Below, piece after piece: positions 40,478 through 49,211 of a stretch of DNA of 64,000 nucleotides (within the stretch, counting starts at the first letter, position 1; each line of letters starts with the position of its first letter). The DNA is taken from the NCBI RefSeq assembly GCF_014205135.1, contig NZ_JACHMY010000001.1, positions 248,001-312,000 on the forward strand, in the 5' to 3' direction. Origin of the DNA: Kribbella italica (GTDB lineage Bacteria; Actinomycetota; Actinomycetes; Propionibacteriales; Kribbellaceae). A program made the translations under genes and the position numbers. Below the pieces are notes generated by a model. It worked only from the letters and a program-made list of their open reading frames with translations. It did not search any database and had not been told where the DNA came from.

Positions 40478-42795
40478 GTCGGCACCACCTCTCCGATGGT
40501 TGCCTTGGGCATCATCGCGGGCGCGGCGCCCGGTGCCGGCGCCGGCAGCGTGACCTTGAAGTCGCTGACGATCCCGCCGAGTGCCTCGTAGTCGGTGGCC
40601 GACGGTCCCCAGGCGGTCCCGTCCCACCACTTGTGGTAGAGCCCGCCGTCGGTCCCGACCACGAACACGTCCAGCCGGTCGCTGTCCCACGCGGTCACCC
40701 GCGGCTCGTCGACGCAGACCCCGCCGAGGTACTCGAAGCCCGACCACGCCGTACCGTCGTACCACTGGTGGTAGAGCGCCGAGTCCATGCCGAGCACGAA
40801 CACGTCCAGCCGGTCCGGCCCCCACGAGACCGCCGTCGGCGCGCTCGCGCAGACTCCGCCGAGCGAGACCCAGCCGGACCACGCCGTACCGTTCCAGGAC
40901 TGGTGGTAGAGCGCCGAGTCGGTGCCGAGGACGAACAGGTCGAGCCGGTCCGGTCCCCACGAGACCACGGTCGGCGGGCTGGCGCAGATGCCGCCGAGCG
41001 ACTCGAAGCCAGACCAGGCCGAGCCGTCCCACCACTTGTGCCAGACCGCGTTGTCGGTGCTGAGCACGAACAGGTCCAGCCGGTCCGGTCCCCACGAGAC
41101 CACCTCCGGCGGGCTCATGCAGACGCCGCCGAGGTACTCGTAGCCGTTCCACGCCGAGCCGTCCCACCACTTGTGGTAGATCGCGCGGTCCGTGCTGAGC
41201 ACGAACAGATCGAGCCGGTCCGGTCCCCAGGTCGCGACCCGCGGCGGGCTCAGGCAGATCCCGCCGAGTTCCTCGTACCCGGTCGCGGACGGTTGCCAGG
41301 ACGATCCGTCCCACGCCTTGTGGTAGACGCCGTGGTCCGTGCCGAGGACGAACGCGTCCAGCCGGTCCGGTCCCCAGGACGCCACTTCCGGTGCACTCAT
41401 GCAGACACCACCCATGTACTCGTACCCGCCGACCGACGGTCCCCAGGCCGATCCGTCCCACCACTTGTGGTACATCGCCCGGTCGGTGCCGAGCACGAAC
41501 GCGTCCAGCCGGTCACCGCTCCACGACACGACCGGGCCGGCCGGGACCGGCGGACCGGATTCCTCGTACGACGAGATGAGGTCGGTCCGGACGGTGTCGA
41601 GGCAGGCCTCCATCCGGGCGACCTGGTCGGTGGTGAACATGACCATGCCGCGGTCGTCGGTGTAGTCCATGTAGTTGACGAACAGGTCGCCGTTCGGCCC
41701 GTTGCTGCAGGACACCTTCGGGAACGCCGGGACGCCGAAGTTCGGGCCGCCCTGGTTCGGGGTGTCGGCGACCTCGTCGCTGCCGGAGCAGCCCGAGCCG
41801 TCGTCGCCCCAGATGTGGAACAGGTTCAGGTAGTGGCCGATCTCGTGCGTCGTGGTCCGGCCGAGGTCGAACGGCGCGGCCGCCGTACCGGTGGTGCCGA
41901 ACCCGCTGTGCAGGATGACGACGCCGTCGGTCTCGGCCGGTCCGCCCGGGAACTGGGCGTAGCCGAGCAGGCCGCCGCCGAGCTGGCCGACCCAGACGTT
42001 CAGGTAGCGGTCGGTCGGCCACGGGTCGACGCCGCCGGTCGCCGAGGACTTGATCTGGTCGTCGTGCGAGAACGAGGTCTTGTTCGTCTGGGTTCTCGTC
42101 ACGCCGGTGGTCGGGTTGCCGTTCGGGTCCTCGGTGGCGAGGAAGAACTCGATCCGCGAGTCGGCGATCAGCCCGGTGAACGGCGCCGGCACGAACCCGA
42201 GGTCGGTGTTGGTGGCGCGGAAGTCGCGGTTCAGGACGTCGAGCTGGCTGTCGATCTGCGCCTGCGAGACGTTCTGCACGGGCGAGTTCCAGACGACGTG
42301 GACCACGACCGGGATCTTCGCGACGCCGGCGAACCGATGCTGGCGGGCCAGGTACTGCGTTGTCGCGTTCTCCAGGGCGGACCGCGCCGCCGCGTACGCC
42401 GGGTCGCTGGACAGCAGCCGCCGGTGAACATCCATCACCCCACAACTACGCCGCGCCGGCCGCTCCACATCACCCCCGGACCCGTTGGTGTCTCCGCCCA
42501 TCCCACCCGGCATCCCACCGGGGCCGGAGGCTCCGGGCATCCCGGCGCCGCCTCCGCCCGGCATCCCGCCCGCGCCGGAGGCGCTGGGCGCGGCGCCCGC
42601 GCCCATCCCGCCGGCGCCGGAGGCGCCAGGCGATCCGGGCGACCCCGCCCCACCACCCATTCCGCCCGTTCCGCTCACGCCCGGCATGCTCGTCCGCGGC
42701 GGTTCGGTCACGCCGTTGGACATCGGCGTCCCCGGCATTCCGTCGGGATCGGTTCCGTGGATCTTGTCCGCTCTCCCGTTGGCCTTTCTCGGCAT
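40474..42795 (-). CDS. M43-family metzincin protease with seven PLL/DUF346 lectin-like repeats
   Basis: The 773-residue protein has a Gly/Met/Pro-rich N-terminal linker (about 30-120), then a cytophagalysin-type M43 catalytic domain. The zinc motif HEIGHYLNLFH (His317, His321, His327, with Glu318 as base) and the Met-turn region VNYMDYTDD are clear. Seven repeats of about 42-50 residues follow, each with SWGPDRLDLFVLGTD and YHKWWDGSAW, forming a probable seven-bladed propeller of the Photorhabdus lectin type. ATG 42795 has GGGGGAG upstream. No classical signal peptide is seen from that start; the earlier GTG at 42912 lacks a ribosome binding site. Confidence 0.88.
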   Translation of the reverse strand: MPRKANGRADKIHGTDPDGMPGTPMSNGVTEPPRTSMPGVSGTGGMGGGAGSPGSPGASGAGGMGAGAAPSASGAGGMPGGGGAGMPGASGPGGMPGGMGGDTNGSGGDVERPARRSCGVMDVHRRLLSSDPAYAAARSALENATTQYLARQHRFAGVAKIPVVVHVVWNSPVQNVSQAQIDSQLDVLNRDFRATNTDLGFVPAPFTGLIADSRIEFFLATEDPNGNPTTGVTRTQTNKTSFSHDDQIKSSATGGVDPWPTDRYLNVWVGQLGGGLLGYAQFPGGPAETDGVVILHSGFGTTGTAAAPFDLGRTTTHEIGHYLNLFHIWGDDGSGCSGSDEVADTPNQGGPNFGVPAFPKVSCSNGPNGDLFVNYMDYTDDRGMVMFTTDQVARMEACLDTVRTDLISSYEESGPPVPAGPVVSWSGDRLDAFVLGTDRAMYHKWWDGSAWGPSVGGYEYMGGVCMSAPEVASWGPDRLDAFVLGTDHGVYHKAWDGSSWQPSATGYEELGGICLSPPRVATWGPDRLDLFVLSTDRAIYHKWWDGSAWNGYEYLGGVCMSPPEVVSWGPDRLDLFVLSTDNAVWHKWWDGSAWSGFESLGGICASPPTVVSWGPDRLDLFVLGTDSALYHQSWNGTAWSGWVSLGGVCASAPTAVSWGPDRLDVFVLGMDSALYHQWYDGTAWSGFEYLGGVCVDEPRVTAWDSDRLDVFVVGTDGGLYHKWWDGTAWGPSATDYEALGGIVSDFKVTLPAPAPGAAPAMMPKATIGEVVPT

Positions 42796-43094
42796 TGCTC
42801 CCCCTTGGTGCACAGGGGCGACGAGCAGGACGGAACCCACGGCGGCGACGCACCCCGAGTACGCACCGAACGGTCCCGGACCGAGACGCTTTCCCAGATC
42901 CCCCAGACCCACGTTTCAGCTGAAGACGGACTCTTCCCGTCTTCCCCCACGAACAGGCTGCCCCCAAGCGACTGCTCCGTCTCACCATGCGACGGTACGC
43001 ACGTACAGTGCAAGACCTCAGCCCCTGGCAACCAGATTCACCGAAAACCCAGCAAACGTTGGAGAATTGCTTGAAACCTCAAGGGGGAGGCCCG
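42796..43094. other. Divergent promoter region, M43 protease / hypothetical gene
   Basis: About 300 bp without a credible gene. No clear operator or terminator was recognised. A good Shine-Dalgarno sequence (GGGGGAGG, 43084-43091) serves the plus-strand gene. Confidence 0.5.
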
Positions 43095-43643
43095 ATGCGC
43101 CGAGAACTGTCCGTCCCGTTCGAGACCCGCGGTCAGCGCGGCCTGGTCAACGTCCGCGTGCTCGCCAACGACGACCCGTGGGCCTCGGGCCACCAGCTGA
43201 TCGTGCCGGACCTCGACGCCGAGACGTTCCGCGGCTTCCCGATCTGTACGGCGACCCTGCGCTACCACGGCCAGGGCCTGAACGCGATCATGGGCTGGAT
43301 CCAGGTGATCGCCCGCAGCTTCGACGGCGAGACCACCGTCGACGTCCTCCCGTACTTCGCCGGCGCGGCGCCTTTTTACTCGTACGGCCACCTGCCGACG
43401 TTCTTCGACGCCCCCGCCAACCCCGACCACCCCGACGGCGTCTGGACCGCGACCACGTTCCTGACCGTCGTCCCCGACGTGATCCGCACCCGCGAGGTCG
43501 TCCCGGTCGCCGCGTTCACCTGGGGCTACCGCCTGGTCGGCGGCCACCCCTCCACCCTCGACCCCGAACGCCGCGACCACACCAACTGGTCCGGCCACCG
43601 CGCCGTCCTGGAGAGGGACTACCCGGCCTGGACCTTCAGCTGA
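43095..43643 (+). CDS. Conserved hypothetical protein
   Basis: The 182-residue soluble protein begins MRRELSVPFETRGQRGLVNVRVLANDDPW and is rich in aromatic residues (RSFDGETTVDVLPYFAGAAPFYSYGHLPTFFDAP). No signal peptide, membrane segment or familiar motif is visible. ATG 43095 follows GGGGGAGG by 4 bp, a strong start; the frame is open further upstream but without a better site. Its 3' end overlaps the convergent GNAT gene by 8 bp. Function unknown. Confidence 0.7.
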   Translation: MRRELSVPFETRGQRGLVNVRVLANDDPWASGHQLIVPDLDAETFRGFPICTATLRYHGQGLNAIMGWIQVIARSFDGETTVDVLPYFAGAAPFYSYGHLPTFFDAPANPDHPDGVWTATTFLTVVPDVIRTREVVPVAAFTWGYRLVGGHPSTLDPERRDHTNWSGHRAVLERDYPAWTFS

Positions 43644-44622
43644 GCTCCAGCTCCAGCGCGACCCTCCGGTCGCTGGCCCGGAAGCCGAGCTTCTGGTTGA
43701 CCGCGATCATCGGGGCGTTCTCCGGCGCGTTCCAGGTGTGCAGCACCGCCGGGTGATCGAGCTCCGCCTGCAGCGACCGCAGGTTCGGGATCTTCACCGC
43801 GATCCCCAGCCCGCGCCCGCGATGGTCCGGCCGGACGAACGTGTCGTACTGGTAAAGCCGCTCCGGCACCGCCCGGTTCCCACCCATCTGCGTGTACGCC
43901 GCCAGCCGCCCGTCCCCGTCGACCGCAACAGTCGTGTGCGTGAACCGTCCCTGCTCGACCCGCCGCTTCTCACGCGCGACCAACCGCTCAGGCGTCCACA
44001 CCTGGATCTCCACCGACCGATCGCCGTGCGGCACATCCCGGCTCATCACCGTGTACGCATCGGCGAACTCCCCGAGCCACGCGTCCGGCGTCCGGTCACC
44101 CCACTGCACCAGCTCGTACCCCGGTACGGCGCGCCCGAGCGCGTCCACCACCGCGTCGTCCATCGGCAGCTCGATCACCTGGTGCAGCTCGGTGTGCTTC
44201 CGCACGAACCCCCGCGCCTCGGCGAACGCCGTACCGGAGCTCGTCCCGTCCGGCGAGGCGATCACTGAAGTCGTCAGCTGTGTCCGGCCGTCGGCGAGCG
44301 CCCGCGCCTTGACCTCGTCGAGCAACTGGGATGCGACGCCCTGGCGGCGGAACCGCGGGTCGACCGCGATCTCGACGTCGACCACGTGCGTGTTCTCGGT
44401 CAGCCACCAGTCCAGCCAGGCCATCCCGAGCCAGGTGTCGCCGTCGACCAGACCGAGTCCGTTCGAGCGTTCGTCGGGGTCGTTGCCGGTGAACAGCCCG
44501 CGCGTCTCCTCCTGCCCGAGCCCGACCGGGAACTCCTGCTCGGCCCGCCGGACGTCGTCCCGGACCGCGAAGAACCTCGCGAACTCGACCGGGTCGTGCC
44601 CGTCCACCTCGACGATCTGCAT
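43636..44622 (-). CDS. GNAT-family acetyltransferase with two GNAT domains
   Basis: This is a 328-residue protein with duplicated GNAT folds. The first domain has the acetyl-CoA loop in VDPRFRRQGVASQLLDEV (about residues 88-105). The second has VRPDHRGRGLGIAVKIPNL (about 265-283) and the C-terminal APENAPMIAVNQKLGFR. Double-GNAT proteins of this type are common in actinobacteria, where one domain often lacks activity. The substrate is unknown. It is convergent and overlapping with the preceding hypothetical gene, and divergent from the S8 protease with 129 bp between. Confidence 0.85.
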   Translation of the reverse strand: MQIVEVDGHDPVEFARFFAVRDDVRRAEQEFPVGLGQEETRGLFTGNDPDERSNGLGLVDGDTWLGMAWLDWWLTENTHVVDVEIAVDPRFRRQGVASQLLDEVKARALADGRTQLTTSVIASPDGTSSGTAFAEARGFVRKHTELHQVIELPMDDAVVDALGRAVPGYELVQWGDRTPDAWLGEFADAYTVMSRDVPHGDRSVEIQVWTPERLVAREKRRVEQGRFTHTTVAVDGDGRLAAYTQMGGNRAVPERLYQYDTFVRPDHRGRGLGIAVKIPNLRSLQAELDHPAVLHTWNAPENAPMIAVNQKLGFRASDRRVALELELS

Positions 44623-44671
44623 GCCCAGACCCTAGGACGTGTACGACGGCCGCCGCGCGCCAATTTCCACC

Positions 44672-44697
44672 AACGTTTCCACCGGCCGCGAAACGTT
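44672..44697. promoter_or_regulatory. Operator-like dyad upstream of the S8 protease
   Basis: AACGTTTC (44672-44679) and GAAACGTT (44690-44697) form a perfect 8-bp inverted repeat with a 10-bp spacer, about 55 bp before the protease GTG. The words resemble LacI-family half-sites. Confidence 0.45.
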
Positions 44698-44751
44698 TGC
44701 CCCCTGGGCCGGACATGTGTGAGGTGAAGGCCGACGACGAAGGAGTTCTGC

Positions 44752-47253
44752 GTGCGTACACGACGATGGACGACCCCCTTGCTGGCGGCGGTTCTGGTGC
44801 TGGCGCTCGTGCCGGCCGGCCAGGCCTCCGCCGAGCAGCTCGACGAGACCGGCGCGCAAGACCGGAGCGTCACCCTGATCACCGGCGACAAGGTCGTCCT
44901 CAAGGGCGGTGACCCAATCTCGGTCGTTCGTCCCGCCGGCCGTGAGCAGATCGGTTTCGAGAGCCGCAAGGCCAACGGCTCCTGGACCGTCATCCCGTCG
45001 GACGTCCGCGCTGCCGTCGACTCCGGCCGGCTTGACCGCCGGTTGTTCGACCTCGACCTGCTGCTGCGCGACGGTTACGACGACGCCACGCGCGCCGACA
45101 TCCCGCTGATCGTCACTGGTGCTGCCGTGCAGTCCCGGCAGGCGACCAAGGCCCTGAAGTCCGGTACGGCCCTGTCGGTGCCCAAGGAGAACGCCGCGAG
45201 CTTCCTGAAGGACCTCGGCCGGCAGACCACCCGGATCACCAGCACCAAGATCTGGCTCGACGGCAAGCTGCGTCCGTCGCTCGACCACAGCGTCCCGCAG
45301 ATCGGCGCGCCGGCCGCCTGGCAGGCCGGCTACACCGGCAAGGGCGTCACTGTCGCCGTCCTCGACAGCGGCATCGACGCGACCCACCCCGACCTGACCG
45401 GCCAGGTCGTCGCGACCAAGAACTTCACCGCCGACCCGGCGGCCGACGCGGTCGGCCACGGGACGCACGTCGCGTCGACCATCGCGGGCAAGGGCGCCGA
45501 CGGCTACCAGGGCGTCGCCCCGGACGCCAAGCTGCTCGACGGCAAGGTGTGCGACGACTTCGGCGGCTGCGCCGAGTCCGACGTACTGGCCGGTGTCGAG
45601 TGGGCCGTCGCGCAGAAGGCCAAGGTCGTCAACCTCAGCCTCGGTGGATCCAGCGCCGAAGGCGGACCGCTCGACCAGGCCGTCGACCGCTGGACCCGCG
45701 AGACCGGCACGCTGTTCGTCGTTGCTGCGGGCAACAATGGGCGCGAGGTCGAGTCACCCGGTACGGCGGCCGCGGCGCTCACCGTCGGTGCGGTCGACCG
45801 CGACGAGAACCTGGCGGACTTCTCCGCGCCCGGCCCGGTCAGCGGCGGCGCGATCAAGCCCGACGTGACCGCGCCCGGCGTCGGCATCGTGGCCGCGAAG
45901 TCCTCGGCGTCGCACCCGGAGGAGCCGGTCGGCGACAAGTACGCGCGGATGTCCGGTACGTCGATGGCCACCCCGCACGTCGCCGGAGCCGCGGCGCTGC
46001 TCGCGCAGCAGCACTCCGGTTGGAAGGCGACCGAGCTGAAGGCCGCGCTGACCTCGACCGCGAAGGCGAATCCCGCGCTCACGCCGTACCAGCAAGGTTC
46101 TGGACGCGTCGATGTCGCGCGGGCGGTCCAGCAGACGGTGGTCGCGATGACGTCGAGCGTTTCGTTCGGCACGGCGCAGTGGCCGCACGCGGACGACAAG
46201 CCGGTGAGCAAGGAGGTCGGCTTCAAGAACTTCGGCACCAGCGCCGTCACGCTCGAGTTGAAGGCCGAGCTGACGAAGGGCACGGCGGCGGGCGTCCTGA
46301 GGCTGAGCGCCGATCGGCTCACCGTGCCGGCGGGTGGGACCGCGTCGGTGCAGGTCACGTCCGACACCACACACAGCGGCCCAGACGGGCTCTACACCGG
46401 CCGGCTGACGGCGACCGCCGGGAGCCAGCAGGTGAACGTGCCTCTGGTCGCCGACAAGGAGGTCGAGAGCTACGACGTCGCGGTCACGGTGCTCGGCGCT
46501 GACGGCAAGCCCGTCCCGGCCGACCGGGCGTTCGTCGGGCTGACCAACCTGACCACGTTCGAGTCGAGCGATCCCGGGCGCGTTGCCAAGGGCAAGTACG
46601 GGCTCGACGTCACCGCGTTCGGGCCGGCCGGCGAGCACTACCGGATGGTCCAGCCCGAACTCACGATCAGCAAGGACACCACGCTCGTCGTCGACCTCCG
46701 GAAGGCGAAGCCGGTCAAGATCACCGTGCCCAGGGCCGACGCCGGGACGTTCGTGGTCTTCTTCGGGTACGAGCTCACGAACCGGGCCGGCGACAAGGCG
46801 CTGACGTTCAACCTCCAGCCCGAGGGCGACAAGCTCTTCCTCGGCCGGATGGGCCGCCCGGCTGCCGCCGACCGGTTCCAGGGCTTCGTCGCGTCGTACG
46901 TCGGCAAGCTCGCCGCGGACGGCACGCTGACGGACACGCCGTACGTCTACGGGCTGATCGACACCCGCCGCGGCCAGTTCTTCGACGGCCTGCAGCGCCG
47001 GATCTTCACCGACCGCCAACTGGCCCACGTCGTTGCCCAGTACAAGGGTTCGGGGGAGTCGCAGTGGGCTCTGGCCGGTCGGCAGCCCGGTGTCGAGACG
47101 TTCCCGATCGCCGCGCCGGTCAAGCTCCCGGCCAGGGTCGACCAGTACCTGGAACCGCGCACCGACTGGCAGCAGATGCTCGGCGAGGTCCAGAACGAGC
47201 CCCGCCAGTACAAGGCCGGCCGGACGACGTACGAGACGCTGACGACGCCGTAG
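44752..47253 (+). CDS. Secreted subtilisin-like serine protease (S8)
   Basis: An 833-residue exported protease. Residues 1-27 are a signal peptide (RTRRWTTPLLAAVLVLALVPAGQASA). A propeptide of about 150 residues precedes the S8 domain with Asp205 (VLDSGID), His236 (GHGTHVA) and Ser404 (GTSMATPH). After about residue 460 come Ig/Fn3-like beta-rich segments typical of streptomycete extracellular subtilases. GTG 44752 has AAGGAG upstream. It stands alone, with a dyad operator before and a hairpin terminator after it. Likely degrades extracellular proteins. Confidence 0.93.
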   Translation: MRTRRWTTPLLAAVLVLALVPAGQASAEQLDETGAQDRSVTLITGDKVVLKGGDPISVVRPAGREQIGFESRKANGSWTVIPSDVRAAVDSGRLDRRLFDLDLLLRDGYDDATRADIPLIVTGAAVQSRQATKALKSGTALSVPKENAASFLKDLGRQTTRITSTKIWLDGKLRPSLDHSVPQIGAPAAWQAGYTGKGVTVAVLDSGIDATHPDLTGQVVATKNFTADPAADAVGHGTHVASTIAGKGADGYQGVAPDAKLLDGKVCDDFGGCAESDVLAGVEWAVAQKAKVVNLSLGGSSAEGGPLDQAVDRWTRETGTLFVVAAGNNGREVESPGTAAAALTVGAVDRDENLADFSAPGPVSGGAIKPDVTAPGVGIVAAKSSASHPEEPVGDKYARMSGTSMATPHVAGAAALLAQQHSGWKATELKAALTSTAKANPALTPYQQGSGRVDVARAVQQTVVAMTSSVSFGTAQWPHADDKPVSKEVGFKNFGTSAVTLELKAELTKGTAAGVLRLSADRLTVPAGGTASVQVTSDTTHSGPDGLYTGRLTATAGSQQVNVPLVADKEVESYDVAVTVLGADGKPVPADRAFVGLTNLTTFESSDPGRVAKGKYGLDVTAFGPAGEHYRMVQPELTISKDTTLVVDLRKAKPVKITVPRADAGTFVVFFGYELTNRAGDKALTFNLQPEGDKLFLGRMGRPAAADRFQGFVASYVGKLAADGTLTDTPYVYGLIDTRRGQFFDGLQRRIFTDRQLAHVVAQYKGSGESQWALAGRQPGVETFPIAAPVKLPARVDQYLEPRTDWQQMLGEVQNEPRQYKAGRTTYETLTTP

Positions 47254-47262
47254 CTCGCCGCG

Positions 47263-47292
47263 AGCCGCTCTCCCGTGAACGGGGGAGCGGCT
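47263..47292 (+). terminator. Terminator after the S8 protease
   Basis: AGCCGCTC (47263-47270) pairs with GAGCGGCT (47285-47292), with additional C/G pairing inside. It lies 10 bp after the stop and also faces the end of pheA. Confidence 0.65.
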
Positions 47293-47315
47293 AGGGCGTG
47301 TCTCTCAATTCTCGC

Positions 47316-48200
47316 CTAGTGGTGCGGCCGGAGCGCCCGGTTGGCCGCGGGCTCTGCGATCTGGGCGCGGAACGGGTGCGCCGGGTAGACGCCGAGCAGG
47401 CGGACCTCGACCGAGAAGAAGGCGAGCTCCTCCAGGGCGAGCGCGAGATTCGGGTCCTCGGGGTGGCCCTCGACGTCGGCGTAGAACTGGGTGGCGAAGA
47501 ACGTGCCGCCGAGCTGGTAGCTCTCCAGCTTGGTCATGTTGACGCCGTTGGTGGCGAACCCGCCGAGCGCCTTGTAGAGGGCGGCCGACACGTTGCGGAC
47601 CCGGTAGATGAAGCTGGTGATCACCGGGCCGGAGCCGACCGGCGGGACCTCCGGCTCGCGGGACAGGACCAGGAAGCGAGTCGTGTTGTGGTGCTCGTCC
47701 TCGACGTCCGTGGCGAGCACATCCAGCCCGTACAGGCCGGCGGCGGCCCGCGGCGAGAGCGCGGCGACGGTCGGGTCGCCCAGCTCGGCGACCTCGCGGG
47801 CGGCACCGGCCGTGTCGTCGGCGACGACGGTCGACCAGCCGTGCTCGCGGATGATCTTGCGGCACTGCCCGAGCGCGTGGACGTGGCTGCGCACGGTGGT
47901 GATCGAGTCCAGCGTCGCGCCCGGCGAGGCCATCAGCTGGAAGTGGATCGGCAGGAAGTGCTCGCCGACGATGTGCAGCCCGGACTCCGGCAGCAGATGG
48001 TGGATGTCGGCTACCCGCCCGGCGATCGAGTTGTCCACCGGGATCATCGCCAGCCCGGCCCGCCCGGTGCTGACCGCCTCCAGCGCGTCCTCGAACGTGG
48101 TGCAGGGCAACTGCTCACGGTCGGGGAACATCTCGGTGCACGCCATCGCCGAGTTGGCGCCTGGCTCACCCTGATAAGCGATCGGTCCGTCCACGATCAT
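47316..48200 (-). CDS. pheA: Prephenate dehydratase
   Basis: Converts prephenate to phenylpyruvate in phenylalanine synthesis. The 294-residue protein has the PDT domain (AYQGEPGANSAMAC, PVDNSIAGRV, and the catalytic TTRF motif in HHNTTRFLVL) and a C-terminal ACT domain. In the ACT domain the phenylalanine-binding ESRP motif reads ESYQ (KLESYQLGGTF), a variant also found in some other lineages, so feedback regulation may differ. ATG 48200 starts MIVDGPIAYQG. It is on the same strand as the acyltransferase gene, 33 bp downstream of it. Confidence 0.94.
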   Translation of the reverse strand: MIVDGPIAYQGEPGANSAMACTEMFPDREQLPCTTFEDALEAVSTGRAGLAMIPVDNSIAGRVADIHHLLPESGLHIVGEHFLPIHFQLMASPGATLDSITTVRSHVHALGQCRKIIREHGWSTVVADDTAGAAREVAELGDPTVAALSPRAAAGLYGLDVLATDVEDEHHNTTRFLVLSREPEVPPVGSGPVITSFIYRVRNVSAALYKALGGFATNGVNMTKLESYQLGGTFFATQFYADVEGHPEDPNLALALEELAFFSVEVRLLGVYPAHPFRAQIAEPAANRALRPHH

Positions 48201-48233
48201 CCAGGCTACGCCCCGGCTGTCTCAAGCTCCGGA

Positions 48234-49037
48234 TCAGGTGTCCGACTTGCGGACCTTCTTCGGCGCGCCGGTGGTCGCCCGGCCCTCCAGCGTCTTGGCC
48301 TTGGTGGCGTACATGTCGACGTACTCCTGGCCGGACAGCTCCATGATCTTGTACATGATCTCGTCGGTGACCGCGCGCAGGATCAGCCGGTCGCCCTCCA
48401 TCCCGTCGTACCGGGAGAAGTCCAGCGGCTCGCCGAACTTGACCGTCGGGGAGGCCAGTGACGCGACCACCTTGCCGGGCGGCGCGACCACGTCGGTGCC
48501 GATCACACCGACCGGGATCACCGGGACCTTGGCCTCCAGCGCCAGCCGCGCGACGCCGGTGCGGCCCTTGTAGAGCCGGCCGTCGTGCGAGCGGGTGCCC
48601 TCGGGATAGATGCCGAACAGGTCGCCGCGCTCGAGCACCTTCATCCCGGCCCGGATTGCGCCCTCGGACGCCGAACCGCCGGAGCGGTCGATCGGGACCT
48701 GGCCGGTGCCCTTGAAGAAGCCGCGCTGGAACCGGCCCTTGATCCCGGCGCCGGTGAAGTAGTCGGACTTCGCCACGAAGGTGATCCGGCGGCGGACCGC
48801 GAGCGGCATGAAGATCCAGTCGGCGTACGACAGGTGGTTGCTGGCGATGATCGCCGCGCCGAGCTCCGGGATGTTCTCGGCTCCCTCGATCCGGGGCCGG
48901 AAGATCCGCTTGACCGGGGGGCCGAGCACGACGTTCTTCAGCACCCAGTAGATGCCCTTGCCGTCACCGTCGCCAGTGTCGTCGACCTGCTGGTCGCGGT
49001 CCGGTTCGGGCCGCGGCGACTGTGCCGGTTGCGTCAT
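48234..49037 (-). CDS. plsC: 1-acyl-sn-glycerol-3-phosphate acyltransferase family protein
   Basis: The 267-residue PlsC-like acyltransferase has the catalytic NHxxxxD box (NHLSYAD), the FKGTGQVPIDR block and the EGTRS glycerol-phosphate-binding motif, followed by VPVIPVGVIGTD. It acylates lysophosphatidate or a related lipid at the membrane; actinobacteria usually carry several paralogues, so the exact acceptor is uncertain. A polar N-terminal extension of about 30 residues is unusual but harmless-looking. It lies 33 bp upstream of pheA on the same strand and may be co-transcribed. Confidence 0.88.
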   Translation of the reverse strand: MTQPAQSPRPEPDRDQQVDDTGDGDGKGIYWVLKNVVLGPPVKRIFRPRIEGAENIPELGAAIIASNHLSYADWIFMPLAVRRRITFVAKSDYFTGAGIKGRFQRGFFKGTGQVPIDRSGGSASEGAIRAGMKVLERGDLFGIYPEGTRSHDGRLYKGRTGVARLALEAKVPVIPVGVIGTDVVAPPGKVVASLASPTVKFGEPLDFSRYDGMEGDRLILRAVTDEIMYKIMELSGQEYVDMYATKAKTLEGRATTGAPKKVRKSDT

Positions 49038-49211
49038 CGATGTCCTCTCCTCACGATCCCCGAGCCCTCATGATGCCGTACGACGCCCGAACATGCTCCC
49101 GCGGCGGCGGCGCGCGGCAACCGCTGACAAGCAGCCCTCATCGTTCGTAGGCTTCTCACGGCGGGCTCCGGACGAGCCGCAGGGGGACGCCCGAGCAGGA
49201 GGGCCGCAGTT

